64,000 nucleotides of DNA from Siphlonurus alternatus (GCA_949825025.1 OX463788.1:31613715-31677714), one strand, 5' to 3'. Shown: positions 1 to 12,896, counted from the first letter of the stretch. The notes: a model not told the origin generated them from the sequence alone. Made by a program: numbers and translations.

Positions 1-87
1 GATTTAATAATTATTTCAGCTTAAATATTGCATGTAAAAGACTTTAAGTAATAAAAGCAATGATGCTGATAAAAAAAAGTTGATATT

Positions 88-450
88 GTGAAGTATCCTC
101 AGCTCCTCGAGTCAATGAGGTTACGCGCCTCTGTGCCTCTCCTCTGCTTTGTTATTGCTCAAGTATGGGCTGAGGGCGGGGGTGGGATGGGGGGGCGGGG
201 CAAGGTGAGGTGGGGGAAGCTTTCTCTCTCGGCGGCTTCTGATCCAATATGCATGAGCAAGGAGCGAGGCGGGCCCCGAGCGAGCGCGCGTGTTCCCAGA
301 TATATCGACTGCAGCAGGCAGTGTTCTACTGGTACGTCCTCCTCGTCCTCTAGATTAAACCCTGAACCTAACCTAAACCTCCATCCCCCTCTCTGTCCCT
401 CTTGCTTGCCTTATATTGCTTGTTCTAGCCCACCACTACACATGCCTTTG
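88..450. other. GC-rich island, no gene recognised
   Basis: A block much richer in G and C than its surroundings, with G-runs near 176-215 and CpG-containing stretches near 270-295. An ORF crosses it, but its translation is low in complexity and matches no family I know. It ends in a pyrimidine-rich part containing two CCTAA-like units, too few to call telomeric. It may be a regulatory island; function unknown. Confidence 0.4.
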
Positions 451-681
451 CCCTGGGTGTTACATTAAGGATTGATTTCAACCGACCATGTGTGATTATC
501 CAATAATCTTATTATCAAACTCGAATAAAAACTTTCTGACCCTCAGTAAACTCTTCACTTAATGGAAATCTTTATTGCTGTTTCATCTGAATTATTGCTT
601 ATAGTTTTTGTGTATTTTTTTTTTCTTCCTTTAAAAAAGTTAGCTTTTATTCTTCTTGTTATTTTTTTAGAAAATAATATA

Positions 682-1172
682 ATGGGGTACTGACCAAAAA
701 AAAAGTTTCAAGTTTTTGTCAACATTTCAAAAGACACGAGAATTTCATGAAGAACAAGCCCTATTACAGCATTCTACGACAATTTCCTGATTTTATATGA
801 ATTTTTGAAACCTCTCAAAAATGACGTCATAGCATTGAATCTTAAATAGGAAAATAGATCAGTTAACATTGCCAAAACCCATACTTAATATTGAAATGTA
901 ACCAAACCTTAATTTGCAATTAAGGTTTTTAGGTGCTAGAATCACGATAATGGAGGTTTCAAATTCCTACCTCAATAACTTTTCATTTTAGCAATGTTAA
1001 CTGATGCATTTTCCCATTTGAGATTCAATGCTATGACGTCATCAAAAAAAGTTTTAAAAATTCATATAAAATCAGCAAATCGTCGTAGAATGCTCTATTA
1101 GGGCTCGTTCTTCATAGAATTCACAGTACTTTTTACTAGTATTGCTAACGCAAATACCGGTCAGTACCCCAT
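682..1172. mobile_element. Foldback MITE with TA target duplication
   Basis: The ends are perfect inverted repeats starting ATGGGGTACTGACC and ending GGTCAGTACCCCAT, flanked on both sides by TA (680-681 and 1173-1174), as expected for a Tc1/mariner-type nonautonomous element. Almost the whole element folds back: the left arm (about 682-890) and right arm (about 980-1172) are imperfect reverse complements, and both carry the palindrome TGACGTCA (822-829, 1034-1041). The loop contains a smaller hairpin with AAACCTTAATT arms. No transposase ORF is present. The superfamily is inferred only from the TA flank. Confidence 0.85.
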
Positions 1173-1380
1173 TATGAGTTGTAGAATTTTTGTAAATTCA
1201 AAATTAGGGATGAAATTTTTGCGTGGTATTTGTGAAGAGGGAGAAGCAACAGGGTCGGCGGCTGGGCCACTCCTAGTGAGGCAGTGTCAAAAGCGCGCTG
1301 GGCTGTGGAGCCCATTGCCCAAAATGATGCGTACGACATAATTATTAATGCACTTTTATGAAAAAAATTCATCCCTTCAT

Positions 1381-1560
1381 CAGGCGCGGATCTAAGGTGG
1401 GGGGGGCGATCGCCCCCTTCCCCCAAGGTCCCAAAATACATTGAAGGTGTTACCACCCCCCCCCCCACCCATCGCCCCCCACCCACTCCAAATTTTAACA
1501 TTGCGGGATAGGGAATCGCCCCCCCCCTTCCCCCAGAGCCGCGAGCTGGATCCGCCCCTG
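1381..1560. mobile_element. hAT-type MITE, CAGGCGCGGATC family, copy 1
   Basis: A 180-bp element with terminal inverted repeats CAGGCGCGGATC and GATCCGCCCCTG and a G/C-run-rich interior. It is flanked by an 8-bp duplication with one mismatch (CCCTTCAT at 1373-1380, TCCTTCAT at 1561-1568). Eight-base duplications are typical of hAT transposons. It is noncoding; the ORFs across it are artefacts of the G/C runs. A second copy lies at 3443-3604. Confidence 0.88.
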
Positions 1561-1568
1561 TCCTTCAT

Positions 1569-2660
1569 TAAATCACACACTAATTAAAATTAGCTTAATT
1601 AACTCACGCAGTAACAGTAAATGTAAAATAAATTTCATTTACAGTTACTATTTTTTTAAATTTTCTTTACACCATAAAATTTGCCATCTTTAGCTTCATA
1701 TGTTGGCACCCAAAGCCGAATTCGGAACAAAAGACCGAAAAAAATACGCAGAACTAGTTGTGCACATCACATTTTGAGCCAAAACTGAAATGAGATTTTA
1801 TTTCGGATTTGGATGAAAATGTGAGCCCATCTAGTTCTGCGGGTTTTGCAAAGTAGAAATGAGATCGAGACAGTACATTTTTTTTAAAAATTAATTAGTT
1901 GCGTTTAATGTAAGGAATTGCCATCATACAGCCATGCTTCCTTCATTTTGGTTTTTATTCTAATAAATACTGCTCCAGAAGTGAGTTGAAAAATAGGTTT
2001 CAACAACAAATAAAATAAATACAGGTAAATGACCTACTTACCTTAAGCATTCCATGCATTAGCTGAACAGAAATTTTAGAATTTTTCATTAATACTTTTG
2101 TTATTTCAAAAAATTGGTTTTATTCCTTCACTTTACTGCTATTTTTAAACAGAGTTAACTAATTTCAAATTCCTGTAATGTTTTTATACTAGCTATGCAG
2201 CTATGCTGCCATATATATACTCCATTATATTCTATCTAAATGAGGAGCAGAAATAATTAAGCCCTACATTTGTGAAATAATTATTGCTTGCATTGTATAA
2301 CTTTATTATGAAGGTAAATAATATTGTATTTATAAAATGTGAAAATGTATGTTTTTCTACTTATACTATAATATGCATTCATTGACATTGGAAAAAATTT
2401 GATCATCGCTTGAGAGCAATTCGACATTAAAATTATAATAATAATATATATAAGATATATAATATATATATTATTTCATATAGGTTCTAATTAAGACAAA
2501 TTAGCTTGCTATTGTCAAATGTTATTAACCATATTTTTTTTCATTATTTTATTTTATTTTTTAATAAGGTAATCAAGTATATTTCACTTTGAGTGCTTTT
2601 TTCTCTTATTAATGATAGAATTATTGTCGAGGAAGTTTTTTCTGTGAGTGATGAGCTGAA
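1569..2660. other. AT-rich intergenic stretch, nothing recognised
   Basis: Ordinary AT-rich sequence with short homopolymer runs and short ATATAT tracts near 2440-2475. I see no coding potential, RNA gene or clear repeat element. Confidence 0.5.
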
Positions 2661-2667
2661 TAGAAAA

Positions 2668-2850
2668 GTTATGGCGCACCGCCCGCACATGTGTCGCCTG
2701 GGCGCGGCGTGGCGGCGTGACGACTCCACTGCTGGTATCACGCGGGTGGCCGATGGGTCCAGTGGGGGCATGCCGGGACACCCAGCCGCCTGCTACACTG
2801 GTACCACTACTTGCTGCTGCCTTCACAATACGCGCTGATTGCGTCCGTCT
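2668..2850. other. GC/CpG-rich island abutting a (CT)n array
   Basis: A CpG-rich block about 180 bp long directly upstream of the long CT array. Short ORFs cross it on both strands but continue into the dinucleotide repeat, giving SLSLSL or REREREs, so they are not believable genes. This is one of several places where such an island touches a CT/GA array. Confidence 0.45.
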
Positions 2851-2864
2851 ATTTCTCGCGTTTG

Positions 2865-2989
<125 letters not shown>

Positions 2990-3442
2990 TCCACCTCCTT
3001 CCCACCCACCCTCTTGCACACGCTCACTACTAGCTTGCGCCACAGAGTAACTTTCTTGCAACTTGGTTCGAGACTGGCAAAGAAAAAAAAATAAAACATA
3101 AAATTTATATAAAAATGTTTTAAATTTCTCGCTTGGTTAGCCAAAACATGATCTTCCTGGCTTAACATAAAATGAAGCCCATAAAAATCTGACTGTTTAA
3201 GATTCTTTCTTTATTATTATCTTTTGTTGTAAAATACAGAAAAACTGGTCATAAAATACATGTAAGAAAAAAAAGTAAATATTTATGTATTATTTGAATT
3301 TTTTAAAAATATTATACAATATATTTATAATAAAATACATAAAAAATGTTAATTTTTATATAAAGCTATGATTACATTATAATTATTAAGTGAAGTTTGT
3401 TAATTATTATCATCACATCTGATATACGGTATATACGTCGTC

Positions 3443-3604
3443 CAGGCGCGGATCCAGGAAAAAAATTCGGAGGCTGCCTCCATAAGGCAAATGTTACAAA
3501 AATTGGAGTGGGGGAAGTGCCTATATTGCCTATGTTAAATCCAAAATTTCGGGGGGGGGGGGGGCTGCAGCCCCCCTAGCCCCTCCCCCCTGGATCCGCG
3601 CCTG
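3443..3604. mobile_element. hAT-type MITE, CAGGCGCGGATC family, copy 2
   Basis: A 162-bp element with TIRs CAGGCGCGGATCCAGG and CCTGGATCCGCGCCTG, flanked by a perfect 8-bp duplication ACGTCGTC (3435-3442 and 3605-3612). The interior contains a run of about 14 G and a C-rich mirror. It is the same family as 1381-1560. The perfect duplication and near-perfect TIRs suggest a younger insertion. No coding capacity. Confidence 0.93.
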
Positions 3605-3612
3605 ACGTCGTC

Positions 3613-4465
3613 AAATTAACATGAATGTTAAGTTACAGTGATATTATACATACTATATTATATGTATATTATGTATACGGTCTTACGTTCCATTACAGGT
3701 TGTATCATTTCAACAGACTAGCTTCTACTACTGTTGAGGTCTCAAGGGAAAACAACCAAGTATACAAGTATACGTCACGCACCAACTTCAACATACCAAC
3801 ATATTACATTAATTAAATATTTATTATATACTCAATTATAAAGGTTTCCTCTAAGGTCTCCATAATATTATTTCTTTGTAGTAATATAATGAATTTTTTT
3901 TTATGTTTAAGAATGAAAAAAAATAGACTATGACGTCATAGTCAAGTTGTTTGTGGCATTTACATATTAATGCGCTTCTACAGAATAAACTTTTTATATA
4001 ATGAGCGACGTAGCAGAGAGCACAACATTGATGCAAAAAAAAAAAAAAAAAAAATGTAAAATCACAAAGGAATAAAAAAAAGGAAACACGTAAATGAACG
4101 ACGGGGCTGTAGATAAAAATCATAGGAAGGAAATTATTAAATATATTAAATTTTATATTTTAACTTACGCTACTTTATCATGCCTTTTTTTTCTTTTTGC
4201 ATTAAATAATTATTTATTAATTTTAACTACTAAGTTGCTTCCTCGTTAAGTTTATAACAACATTTGTATTTTAAAATTTAAAATTATAAGTCTAATTTTC
4301 TTTTTAAAGTAATAGATGAAATATTTTTATAATTTAAATGAAAGAGAGTTTTTTATCTTGTCATGCAAAAAAATATTTTATGATTACATTATTATGTCAT
4401 TCTTAAATCGAGTTCTATTTCCATTTTTACCATATTAGATTTATCAAGTTTTCTTTTCAATTTTT
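3613..4465. other. AT-rich stretch with poly-A tract
   Basis: AT-rich sequence with a run of about 20 A near 4034-4053 and no plausible gene. The only notable motif is the CRE palindrome listed at 3926-3943. Confidence 0.5.
3926..3943. promoter_or_regulatory. 18-bp perfect palindrome centred on a CRE
   Basis: GACTATGACGTCATAGTC reads the same on both strands and contains the full cAMP-response element TGACGTCA, the consensus for CREB/ATF bZIP dimers. Occupancy cannot be judged from sequence. Confidence 0.4.
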
Positions 4466-4574
<109 letters not shown>

Positions 4575-4924
4575 TTAAAATATGATATTATATAATATGA
4601 AGCTCAGTCTACCATTTCGTACTATGATTAACTTTACAAAAGTTTGAATATCAGATTCACTTGACTATAGATACGGTGTGGCTTACGTGCCAGACGTGTG
4701 TTCAAAAAGATAAGCACGTGCGAAATCTTGTGACTGTCATTTATGAAAGTTTATCTAAGGTGACAGGTAAAAGCATTAACTGATTTTGCTTCAAAAGCTC
4801 CTGGATATAATAATATTCTGTATTATATCTGTATCTATTTTTCGACTGAGAGTGGCAGTCAGAGGTCACTATAAATGAGACATGACGGCATATAGGGATG
4901 GGAGTACAGTAAGAAAGTTATTGG

Positions 4925-5530
4925 GTTAGCACTGCAGCAAGCCGGCCGGCCTGCTGCCCTGCTGAGACGCACATACTAACACGTGTTCGTCCTTGCATGG
5001 CACGTGTCCAGTAACGCGAGTAAGTGAACAAACGTCAGGCTACGCCAGGGTGTGTACAGGGAATTTCATCATTACGTCCATCCATCCACCCACCCACCCT
5101 AGCCCAAAGCTCTGGGCAAGCTGCAGGCTTGTAGGCAGCAGCAGGGTAGTTGGTGCGCGCGCAACGATGGTGCTGGGACACGATCGAGGAAAGAGGGGAA
5201 CGAGATGAGGAGGAGAATTCCGAGGAGCGGCTGAGCAGGCGGGCGAACAAGCGAGGCAGGCGCGGCGGCAGCGAGGTAGGCAAGCAAGCAAAGGCTCAGT
5301 CCGCTCAGGCTCAGTGCGAAGCGAAGCAGGCAGGGATCGCAAGCAAGTAAGCAAGCCATCCAGCGGCCCCAGCGCTCGCCACTCGCCTGCACTCGCCTGC
5401 ACTCAAGTCACCTGCAACAGCAAAGTACGCGAGCGAGCGAACGAACGACGAGCAAGAGAGCGAGCACCACCGCTCCAAGCAAGCAAATAAGAAAGTCAGC
5501 ACACCACCATACCTACACATATCAGCCTAG
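4925..5530. other. Large GC-rich island with GCAA/GCAG-type degenerate repeats
   Basis: The largest GC-rich block of the upstream half. It contains degenerate tetranucleotide runs such as GCAAGCAAGC near 5280-5290, GCAAGTAAGCAAGC near 5340-5353, and a tandem CTCGCCTGCA near 5382-5402. ORFs exist in several frames on both strands, which is usual for stop-poor GC-rich DNA; none looks like a conserved protein. It could be a promoter, enhancer or CpG island. Confidence 0.4.
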
Positions 5531-5929
5531 CTAGCCATACAGCTAACTAGACATTAAAACCATGATTCTATATCAGAAATATGGACTGATAATTAAATAA
5601 TTGTGATATTGAACTATATATGTATATTATAATATTTCAACAAGCTTCTATTAACTATGTAAGTACTCAAAATTTAATTATATTTTAAATTACATTTCTT
5701 TGTTGTTGTGTGTGATATAATTTCTCCCTCCACCTTGCCAAAAAAGCTACCTATATAAACTTTTTCCTACTGGGTAATTTTACTTTGAAAATTCTCTCTT
5801 AAAATTTTCTTACACCGTTTTTAACGTCTTCTAAGTGTTCGAGATTTAATCGTATTAACGATAATCGGTTAACAAAACTTATATTGACTTAACAGTTTCA
5901 TTTAAATTACATTTTATGTAATATTTTAG

Positions 5930-6115
5930 TGACAGCTGGTGTTAGTTGTTGTTTTTGTGTGCGGCGGCTGCTTGTGTCAGTGGTGTGGCCGGAGCGGCGG
6001 GCGGACGGACCAGTGGCCTCACGAGGCTGGACGTGCCCCACCGCCCGCTCCTCCGACTACTCCGCACGGCCACAACCAGATCACAAGATCGAACATCTAG
6101 GGCCTCTGTGATCTA
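5930..6115. other. GC-rich island with acceptor-like left edge
   Basis: A T-rich stretch ending in TTTTAG (near 5925-5930) leads into a CpG-rich 180-bp block that is open on the + strand for about 60 codons. The translation is Arg/Pro-rich and not recognised. It could be a noncoding exon or regulatory island; coding is not supported. Confidence 0.25.
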
Positions 6116-6589
6116 GATAATTATTTCCACCTCTTATCGGTCAACAGGGAAACAAACTTAAAAAGTTTTAACCACTTTTAATTACGTGAATTCAAAATAA
6201 CAAAATATTAAGTTCCGAGGGGAAAAAAATGAAAAGTATTATCTAGATATTAATTGTGTTTGGTATAAAAAAAAAGTGTAAACTATATACTTAAAAATAA
6301 AATTATGATAACATAAATGAGGTTACCGTTCAATAAAATTTTAAATTGTAGGTATAGAATCGAATAGAAATGTGCTTTATTGCGGCGAGGTTTAGGCAAG
6401 CCCATTCTTACACTTAACCGCACTTGTATTGTACAAGTGCAATACTTGTAGGTATTTTAAAATTTCAAAATTTCAGCTTTGAAATATAATATGAAAATAA
6501 TTAATATTTTAATACAAAGTATATTGAAATATTTCATGTTAACATGGTCCAAACAATTTATTTGATAAAATGACGTCACGTCAATTACC

Positions 6590-6770
6590 CGGCTGCGTAT
6601 AGGTTGCGCCTACACGTTCTGTAGCACAGAGTGTTCGCGCACGTGCAGCGAGTGGTGCGACGGGCAGGCGGGAGGGCGGGCGGCCTGGTGCATGGCCCTC
6701 TGCTGCCTCCCCGCCTGCAAGCCCTCTGTTGTATCTCTGGTAACGGTCCACCACCTCTCTCACTCAGATC
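6590..6770. other. GC-rich island next to a CRE
   Basis: A CpG-rich block with GGCAGGCGGGAGGGCGGGCG-type repeats, preceded at 6571-6578 by TGACGTCA and a second half-site CGTCA. It is promoter-like in composition, but no TATA box or gene was identified. Confidence 0.3.
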
Positions 6771-6831
6771 CATGCATATTACAATCAATCGCAATCTAAA
6801 ATAAAAATAAAAGTAAACAAAATACTAGTAT

Positions 6832-7241
6832 GTATTAGTATTATATATTTTAATCAAACCCTAACTGGGTACTTCTACTTACTAATTACTAACTAAGTTT
6901 GAGACCCAGAACCTTCCGCAACCCTAACTTAGCGTTTCGCGGGCTCTTCCGGAACGGGGGCGGCCATAGCCTTGCAATCTATCCCGGCATTTGCCTGCGA
7001 CTGAGAGAAACGTGGAAACCTCAGCCAGGAAGGACGCTACAGTTTTTGTCAATGAACCGGAAGTGCAATGATTCAAAGCCAGGGGAACCATGACATGGTG
7101 GAAAAACGCAACGATTTACCCCTGGGTGGGAAACGTGGTTTTTGTTGAAAATGGTCACCCATCCAATTACTAACCACGCTCGGCGTTGCTTGACTTCGGT
7201 GATCTGACGAGACCCGGTCAAGTGCATTACGCCACACACCC
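6832..7241 (-). mobile_element. SINE with 5S-rRNA-derived head (SINE3-like)
   Basis: Read on the - strand, 7213-7152 closely resembles the 5S rRNA internal promoter: GATCACCGAAGTCAAGCAAC followed by GAGCGTGGTTAGTA and TTGGATGGGTGACC. The 5S A box, intermediate element and C box would lie here and drive Pol III transcription. The head is followed by about 300 bp of unrelated body and an AT-rich tail with TTAGT/TTAGTAAG-like units. A candidate 8-bp target duplication ACTAGTAT lies at 7242-7249 and 6824-6831. It is not a 5S gene, because only the central 5S block is retained and it is fused to the non-5S body. Confidence 0.82.
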
Positions 7242-7773
7242 ACTAGTATAATATGACACTTAATACAAAAAAAATTGCTCAATCCGCAATGAAAAATTTA
7301 CTGCAAAGTTCTTTTTCGTGAATCATATCATCTGCAATAGGAGATAAAATACAATAAATAAAGCGGGAAACATTACTATAAATTTTTCATTGCTAATCGA
7401 AAAATAGGTTTTTATTACTATTTTTAACTGTAAATATCAAAGAGTTGAGGAGTAAAAATATAGAATTAAATCAATCATGTATCATGTTGTGAAATGTTAC
7501 ACTATAAGTAGAAAAGAGTGATGTAATAAGAACTAATTGCGTTCCATTAAACACATACATTTATCAATTATTCTTTTAAAAGTTGGATTAATTACAACGT
7601 ATTAATCACAATTCGGTCGTTGAATAATGATAATTAAAAAGCTGGAATAAAAAATAATGATAGTACATTAATTATTATATATATATATACATATATATAT
7701 GAAGTTTTTTACACTGAATAAATTGAGATTAACCAATGCAAAACAAGACAACTGCGCCTTCTAATAAAAGAAT

Positions 7774-7906
7774 TCTGGATTATTCACTAAGGAGCTGTCC
7801 AGAAAGTTATCCAGCTCTCTCAGTAACCGCGGTTGACATTGATATAGGTTGGCACTAATCGTGGTTAGTGAGAAATCTAGATAACTTTCTTTGTAAATTG
7901 CGCTCG
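7774..7906. mobile_element. Foldback MITE, GATTCACGAAG family, diverged copy
   Basis: The arms around AGAAAGTTATC (7801-7811 and, reversed, near 7880-7890) are reverse complements that continue inward through CTCAGTAACC. Both ends degenerate toward the GCGCGATTCACGAAG ends seen at 33343-33504 and 44684-44823. No coding capacity and no clear target duplication. It is an older member than those copies. Confidence 0.55.
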
Positions 7907-10027
7907 ATGTCTCTACTATGCATTGAAAGTAAATTTCGACGTACGAGGTATTAACGCCGTGCGGTTAGGCAAATTGTTAAGCAGTACAACAGAGCAGGTT
8001 GCATATGTATCAAGGGAAATATGTCTCCCGCTACGCTGTAATTTGTTCTATCATCTTTATGCGATCTGTACCATATATTTCTATGGTGACTCAAATTCTA
8101 TGATAATTTATTTCAGTATTCACTAAAATTATTATTATTATCACCATGTGATTACGAAATTCCGAAAGATTGCATTTCAGAGAAATAATTTGTAAGAGAT
8201 GACAGCCAAGTTATAATATATTGAATGTCAAACTATTGGTTTTAGCTTCTGCCAACAAGATATTCCACAATTAATGGATCAATCATAATATAAGTCCGTC
8301 TTAGAAAGTGTGTGAGTATGCATAAATTGAGTCATGACTACATTATATAAGAAGTATATAGAATGGTTCAGAATAGACATCACCTCAAATATTAACACAA
8401 GCTTGTGTTACTTTTCTTGTAAATGTTCTTAGTTTGGTGGATCGATTTGTTTAAGTATATAGATATTCTATAACCCAACATTGTTTATTATTTACGCCCA
8501 GCTGTGTCAAGAGAGTCGACATGGTGGGAATTTCGACGAGCTCTTTACTTACTTGCTTACTTACTTACCTAAATAATATATTGCTATAATAGAGTAACAA
8601 GAAACCACCTACGTATGAAAACAGTGTTTGAATGAATAAATTTTTTTGTTTCACTTTGCACTCTATAAATAGTTTTTTTCTCTTCCCGTTACAATATACA
8701 AATTATTTATGTTCCTGCACGTTATTTTAATATATAAATTTACAAATTAATGAGCCTTTTTTTTATAAACTAGTTAAATGTAAATATCATATTTCAAAAT
8801 AAATATATTTTTTAATGTTTTCCAAATATATGGAAATTCTGTAACATTTCCTCTTGGACAGAATTTGTTTGAAACAATGATAGATATATTATACTAGTTA
8901 GAAGTAATAATCTACACTAGTCTCACAAGTATCTATACAAGTATTTACTTGAAAATACTTGGAATGTACTTGCTACAGTCTAAGTAGTATTATCACATTC
9001 CCACCTGAAGCTTTCTGACGAATGTATAGAAAATTTAAATTTTATTTTCACAGCAGGTTGGTAACTCGTAATGTTCCCCCTCACTTTTAAAGTTCCCTGA
9101 AATGTTAAAAGAAAAGTTAAAAACTTTTGGATTTTTCTAATTATTTGATCATCTTGAGATTCATCAGACCACAAACACTCAGCTAACTTTAACATTTAAA
9201 ATCTTTGAAAGGTAATTAATTATTACACAATCATCAATAATTCTAAATTAATGTCTCAAGTATAAGATTTTATAGACTTGAATAATTATGTGATTTATGT
9301 CATGATGCACAGAAAAAAAGTCAAGAGTCAATTAATATCGTATCCTACATTAAAGTTTTAATTAGGACAATGACTTTTTGAGGTTTCTTCCCTATCATTA
9401 GGAAATATGTAGTTGATATATTAGTTTCTATATACGTCAATATAAACTCGGTGATGTCAGCAATAGTAAAACTTAATTCATCCTAGTTGCTTCAGGGAGC
9501 GCATCTTGTGTCAATGTAATTCGCCCTCCGGACGTAGGGTATGTTATATCTACTGTAAACTATCGATCTACAATCCACTGAACTGCAACGATCAGACTTT
9601 TTTTTATTTATATTTTTTTCAGACCATTTCTTGATCTATTCTTGTCATGCTTATAATTATAAATTACATTATTGCAATTTTTTTTCAACAGAATTCAAAT
9701 ATTTAGTAATTTTATCAATTTTATTTTATATATTCTTGCCTGTAACAATGAAAATATTGAAAATAATTTTTATGTGTTTTATTATTAATTATAAATAAAC
9801 AATGAAACTATAGTAACAATAAAAAAGTAACACTAGTAAACTATAACATGAATATATTAATTATGTTACCTTTTCCGATTTAGCTGTCCTTTGTGTGCTT
9901 TCACTCTTTTCCAAACATGAAGTTGAATTGAATTATTATTATATGCTAATAATAATAATAAATATAATACCAAGTTTTATTAAATTGTCTCTAGTATTGA
10001 TTAAAATATGATTTTATTAATTTTTAC
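7907..10027. other. AT-rich stretch, nothing recognised
   Basis: AT-rich sequence with small local repeats (CTTAC units near 8549-8570) and no ORF or RNA structure I would defend. Confidence 0.5.
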
Positions 10028-10383
10028 TTAAGGTAGAGTAATAACACGCCCAATGTTAATAAAAATCCCATTCATGAAAATTATGGAAAAAATTTAAAAT
10101 GTTCTCTTTTACATACCTTATCAGTGGGTAAAATATCAGGTATACAAAACGAGCTAGTTTTCGAGTTATTAATTTTTAAAGTTGACTATTTTAACATGGA
10201 AGTTCCATTTCTCCATGTTAAATTAGTCAACTTTAAAAATTAATAACTCGAAAACAAGCTCGTTTTTGTATACCTGATATTTTACCTACTGATAGTGGAT
10301 GTAGAGGAGAACATTTTAAATTTTTTGCATAATTTTCATGAATGGGATTTTTATTAACATTGGGCGCGTTATCTCTACCTTAA
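10028..10383. mobile_element. Long-stem foldback MITE with TTAA ends, copy 1
   Basis: A 356-bp near-palindrome counting the terminal TTAA (10028-10031 and 10380-10383). The ends read TTAAGGTAGAG and CTCTACCTTAA. The two halves match almost throughout and meet near 10190-10220 around CTCCATGTTAAA/TTTAACATGGA. TTAA target sites are typical of piggyBac-type transposons, but the inner ends are not canonical piggyBac ends, so the assignment is tentative. A related shorter element lies at 15428-15690. Transcription would give a long hairpin RNA. Confidence 0.85.
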
Positions 10384-10595
10384 TATGAATAATTTATAAC
10401 TATTCAAAAATATTGTATGCTACTGGGCCAAGTTTGATGAGTGTAACTATAGGGAACAAGGATTTGTCAATGTTAATTCTGTACAATTGGTTAATTTGTT
10501 TCTCTGCTGACGTACCAAGTTAGCACTGAGTTAGAAGAGGTAGGCGATAATTTGCCTTCAATTTACCATTGACGTAATCTGATTATCTTGCTTGA

Positions 10596-10597
<2 letters not shown>

Positions 10598-10643
<46 letters not shown>
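10598..10643. repeat. (CT)n microsatellite
   Basis: About 46 bp of uninterrupted CT dinucleotides, followed 43 bp later by an AT array. There is no adjacent GC-rich island, unlike most CT/GA arrays in the window. Confidence 0.95.
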
Positions 10644-10645
<2 letters not shown>

Positions 10646-10684
10646 ATAATTCATTTGTATTAAATTAAACAGACGTAGGGAAGA

Positions 10685-10685
<1 letters not shown>

Positions 10686-10766
<81 letters not shown>
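10686..10766. repeat. (AT)n microsatellite
   Basis: About 80 bp of uninterrupted AT dinucleotides. The ORF spanning this and the neighbouring CT array is a repeat artefact. Confidence 0.95.
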
Positions 10767-10768
<2 letters not shown>

Positions 10769-10769
10769 G

Positions 10770-12350
10770 AGGTATCTCGCTAATATGTAATATTGCATGT
10801 CGGGCTAGTTGTAACGTTTAATAAGCGAAGACATTTCAACACAGCTATATTTTACACTACTACTACTACTACCTATTCACGTCTACGTTGCTCGTTTCGC
10901 AATTCAATTAATTGAAAGTAGAAGCAGTAAAAAGGAGGGAGACGAGAAGAATCAATAGCTTAAAATTCACTGTTAAAATAAATAATCTATTATATTATAC
11001 AGTTCTTATCTATAACAATATTAACAATGAAAGATAAATTATCTTAATTATATCATTTTAACTGCTTGTTAAATATAGTATTTGACATGGCATCAATTAT
11101 GTGTAAAAAGCACATAATTTAGTGTGTTTCACTCTAAAAATAATACTGCTTTAGATAACGACTTTTTTTCTTCTCCGTATATATGTCAGTAAGAGTCTAT
11201 GTAATGTTATTATATGAAATATAAATGTACTGTATTCAGAAATATTGAATAATTTACAATAGCAATAATTTTTTAATACACAGCTTCTACATATTGGTTT
11301 TGTATCAATACAAATTCTACGATGTCATACAAACAAGTTAAAATTTGTTGAACGCATCACAATTTTATAAGAGAAGTCAAGTCATTGAAGTCGTTATTTG
11401 AACTCTTATAGAAAAAAAAAAAAGTTGGAACTTTTATCATATATTTTCAAATTTAACATTTCCCAGTGTGTAGTAGGTCAAGGCCTATAATTATGTATAT
11501 ATAATATGTCTCTAATTTTTTTAAACTTTTTTTAACGGTAAAAATAAAATAAGATGTGGTATAGGGTTAAATATTATAAATTTGGTACTGGACCTCTACT
11601 CTAAAGCTGTTAGGTTGACAAAACTAAACAAAAATAAAGAATCAAATAAACCCTCATGAAGTTATACGAATGAATATTAATTTAATAACGTACCTGATCT
11701 GTATTGTGTAAGTGAGTTTTTATTTACTTCCAAATAATTATTTAAATAAATTTGTGTTAGCATTGTAGTATTTAATTTACATTGTATTGTAACAATGTAA
11801 TTATAATTAGAGGAATAATTGCATCCATATTCCTGTATTATTTTATCTCAATACTCGGCAATTGGAAAACGTACATTGTATTCATTTCAAGCTTTTATGT
11901 CAGCTCAACAAAAGAGCCCACAAAAGCTTGCTTTTTTTTTGTTTTTTTATTTTTTTGCATATATTATATTGAAATATTTAATAATACAAATACCCAAAAT
12001 CTAGTTAATTAACAAATACAAAAAATAATTAAATGGTGTATTTTATTTCAAATTTGTAACAAAAAATATGTATTTGATATAATCTAAAAAATTTAACATC
12101 CACTAAAAATTATTTCAAATTATGTTTAGTTAATCACTCAAAATTTATGCTCATAACACTTAATATCTGCCTAAAAATTAAAATTAATTATTCGATGTCA
12201 AAACAGCTCTAACTTTTTCTAATTTTGCTCATTGAAATGCTGTATGAATATTCTGAACTTTATCGTAGTTCAGTATGTAAACAATTAATTAGTTTTTATA
12301 AGATAATATTAAATAATTTGCAACATCACACGAATGTTAAAACAAAGAAA
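10770..12350. other. AT-rich stretch, nothing recognised
   Basis: AT-rich intergenic sequence with a TAC trinucleotide run near 10856-10872 and poly-T tracts near 11930-11957. Two short overlapping ORFs at 11782-12012 are AT-rich chance frames. Confidence 0.5.
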
Positions 12351-12356
12351 AAAAAT

Positions 12357-12615
12357 ACTTGCACTGCAGGCTCGCGGCTACAAGTTTGGTGGATCTCGGG
12401 GGAACAATCATCTATACGAGACCGCAATTATAGCAGAAGCTTACACCGTGCGTGTTTCTGATATCTTTACTCAAGCAATAACTTATCCCATGCCGCCACT
12501 ACCGCGCCGCAGCCGCAGCCTGCCACCCGCACTACGCCACAGTATCGCTCGTTCCATTGCAATTCCCCTGTGTGGTGATCGTCCGTCGGCTTTTGGTACC
12601 GTACGCGTGAAAGAT
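12357..12615. other. GC/CpG-rich island
   Basis: About 260 bp of CpG-rich sequence, with CCGCGCCGCAGCCGCAGCCTG in its middle, about 150 bp before a long CT array. Open frames on both strands are Arg/Pro-rich and unrecognised. It is most likely regulatory or a noncoding island. Confidence 0.4.
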
Positions 12616-12768
12616 TATTGCTACTAAAAAAATATATATATGGAATTGAAGCTACAGAGGAGATTGGACACACACAAAATGAGTTTCTTTGTCAAATAGA
12701 TACTAAATATTTGAAAAGTTTTTTTTAACAGAAATTGAACTGTTGTACATAAATTGTTATATATTATG

Positions 12769-12896
<128 letters not shown>

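Noticed and set aside
358..382. CCTAACCTAAACC resembling insect telomere repeats
   Set aside because: Only about two imperfect units, with no array; chance in a C-rich patch.
7152..7213. 5S rRNA gene
   Set aside because: Only the central part of 5S is present and it is fused to an unrelated body with tail, so it is called a SINE.
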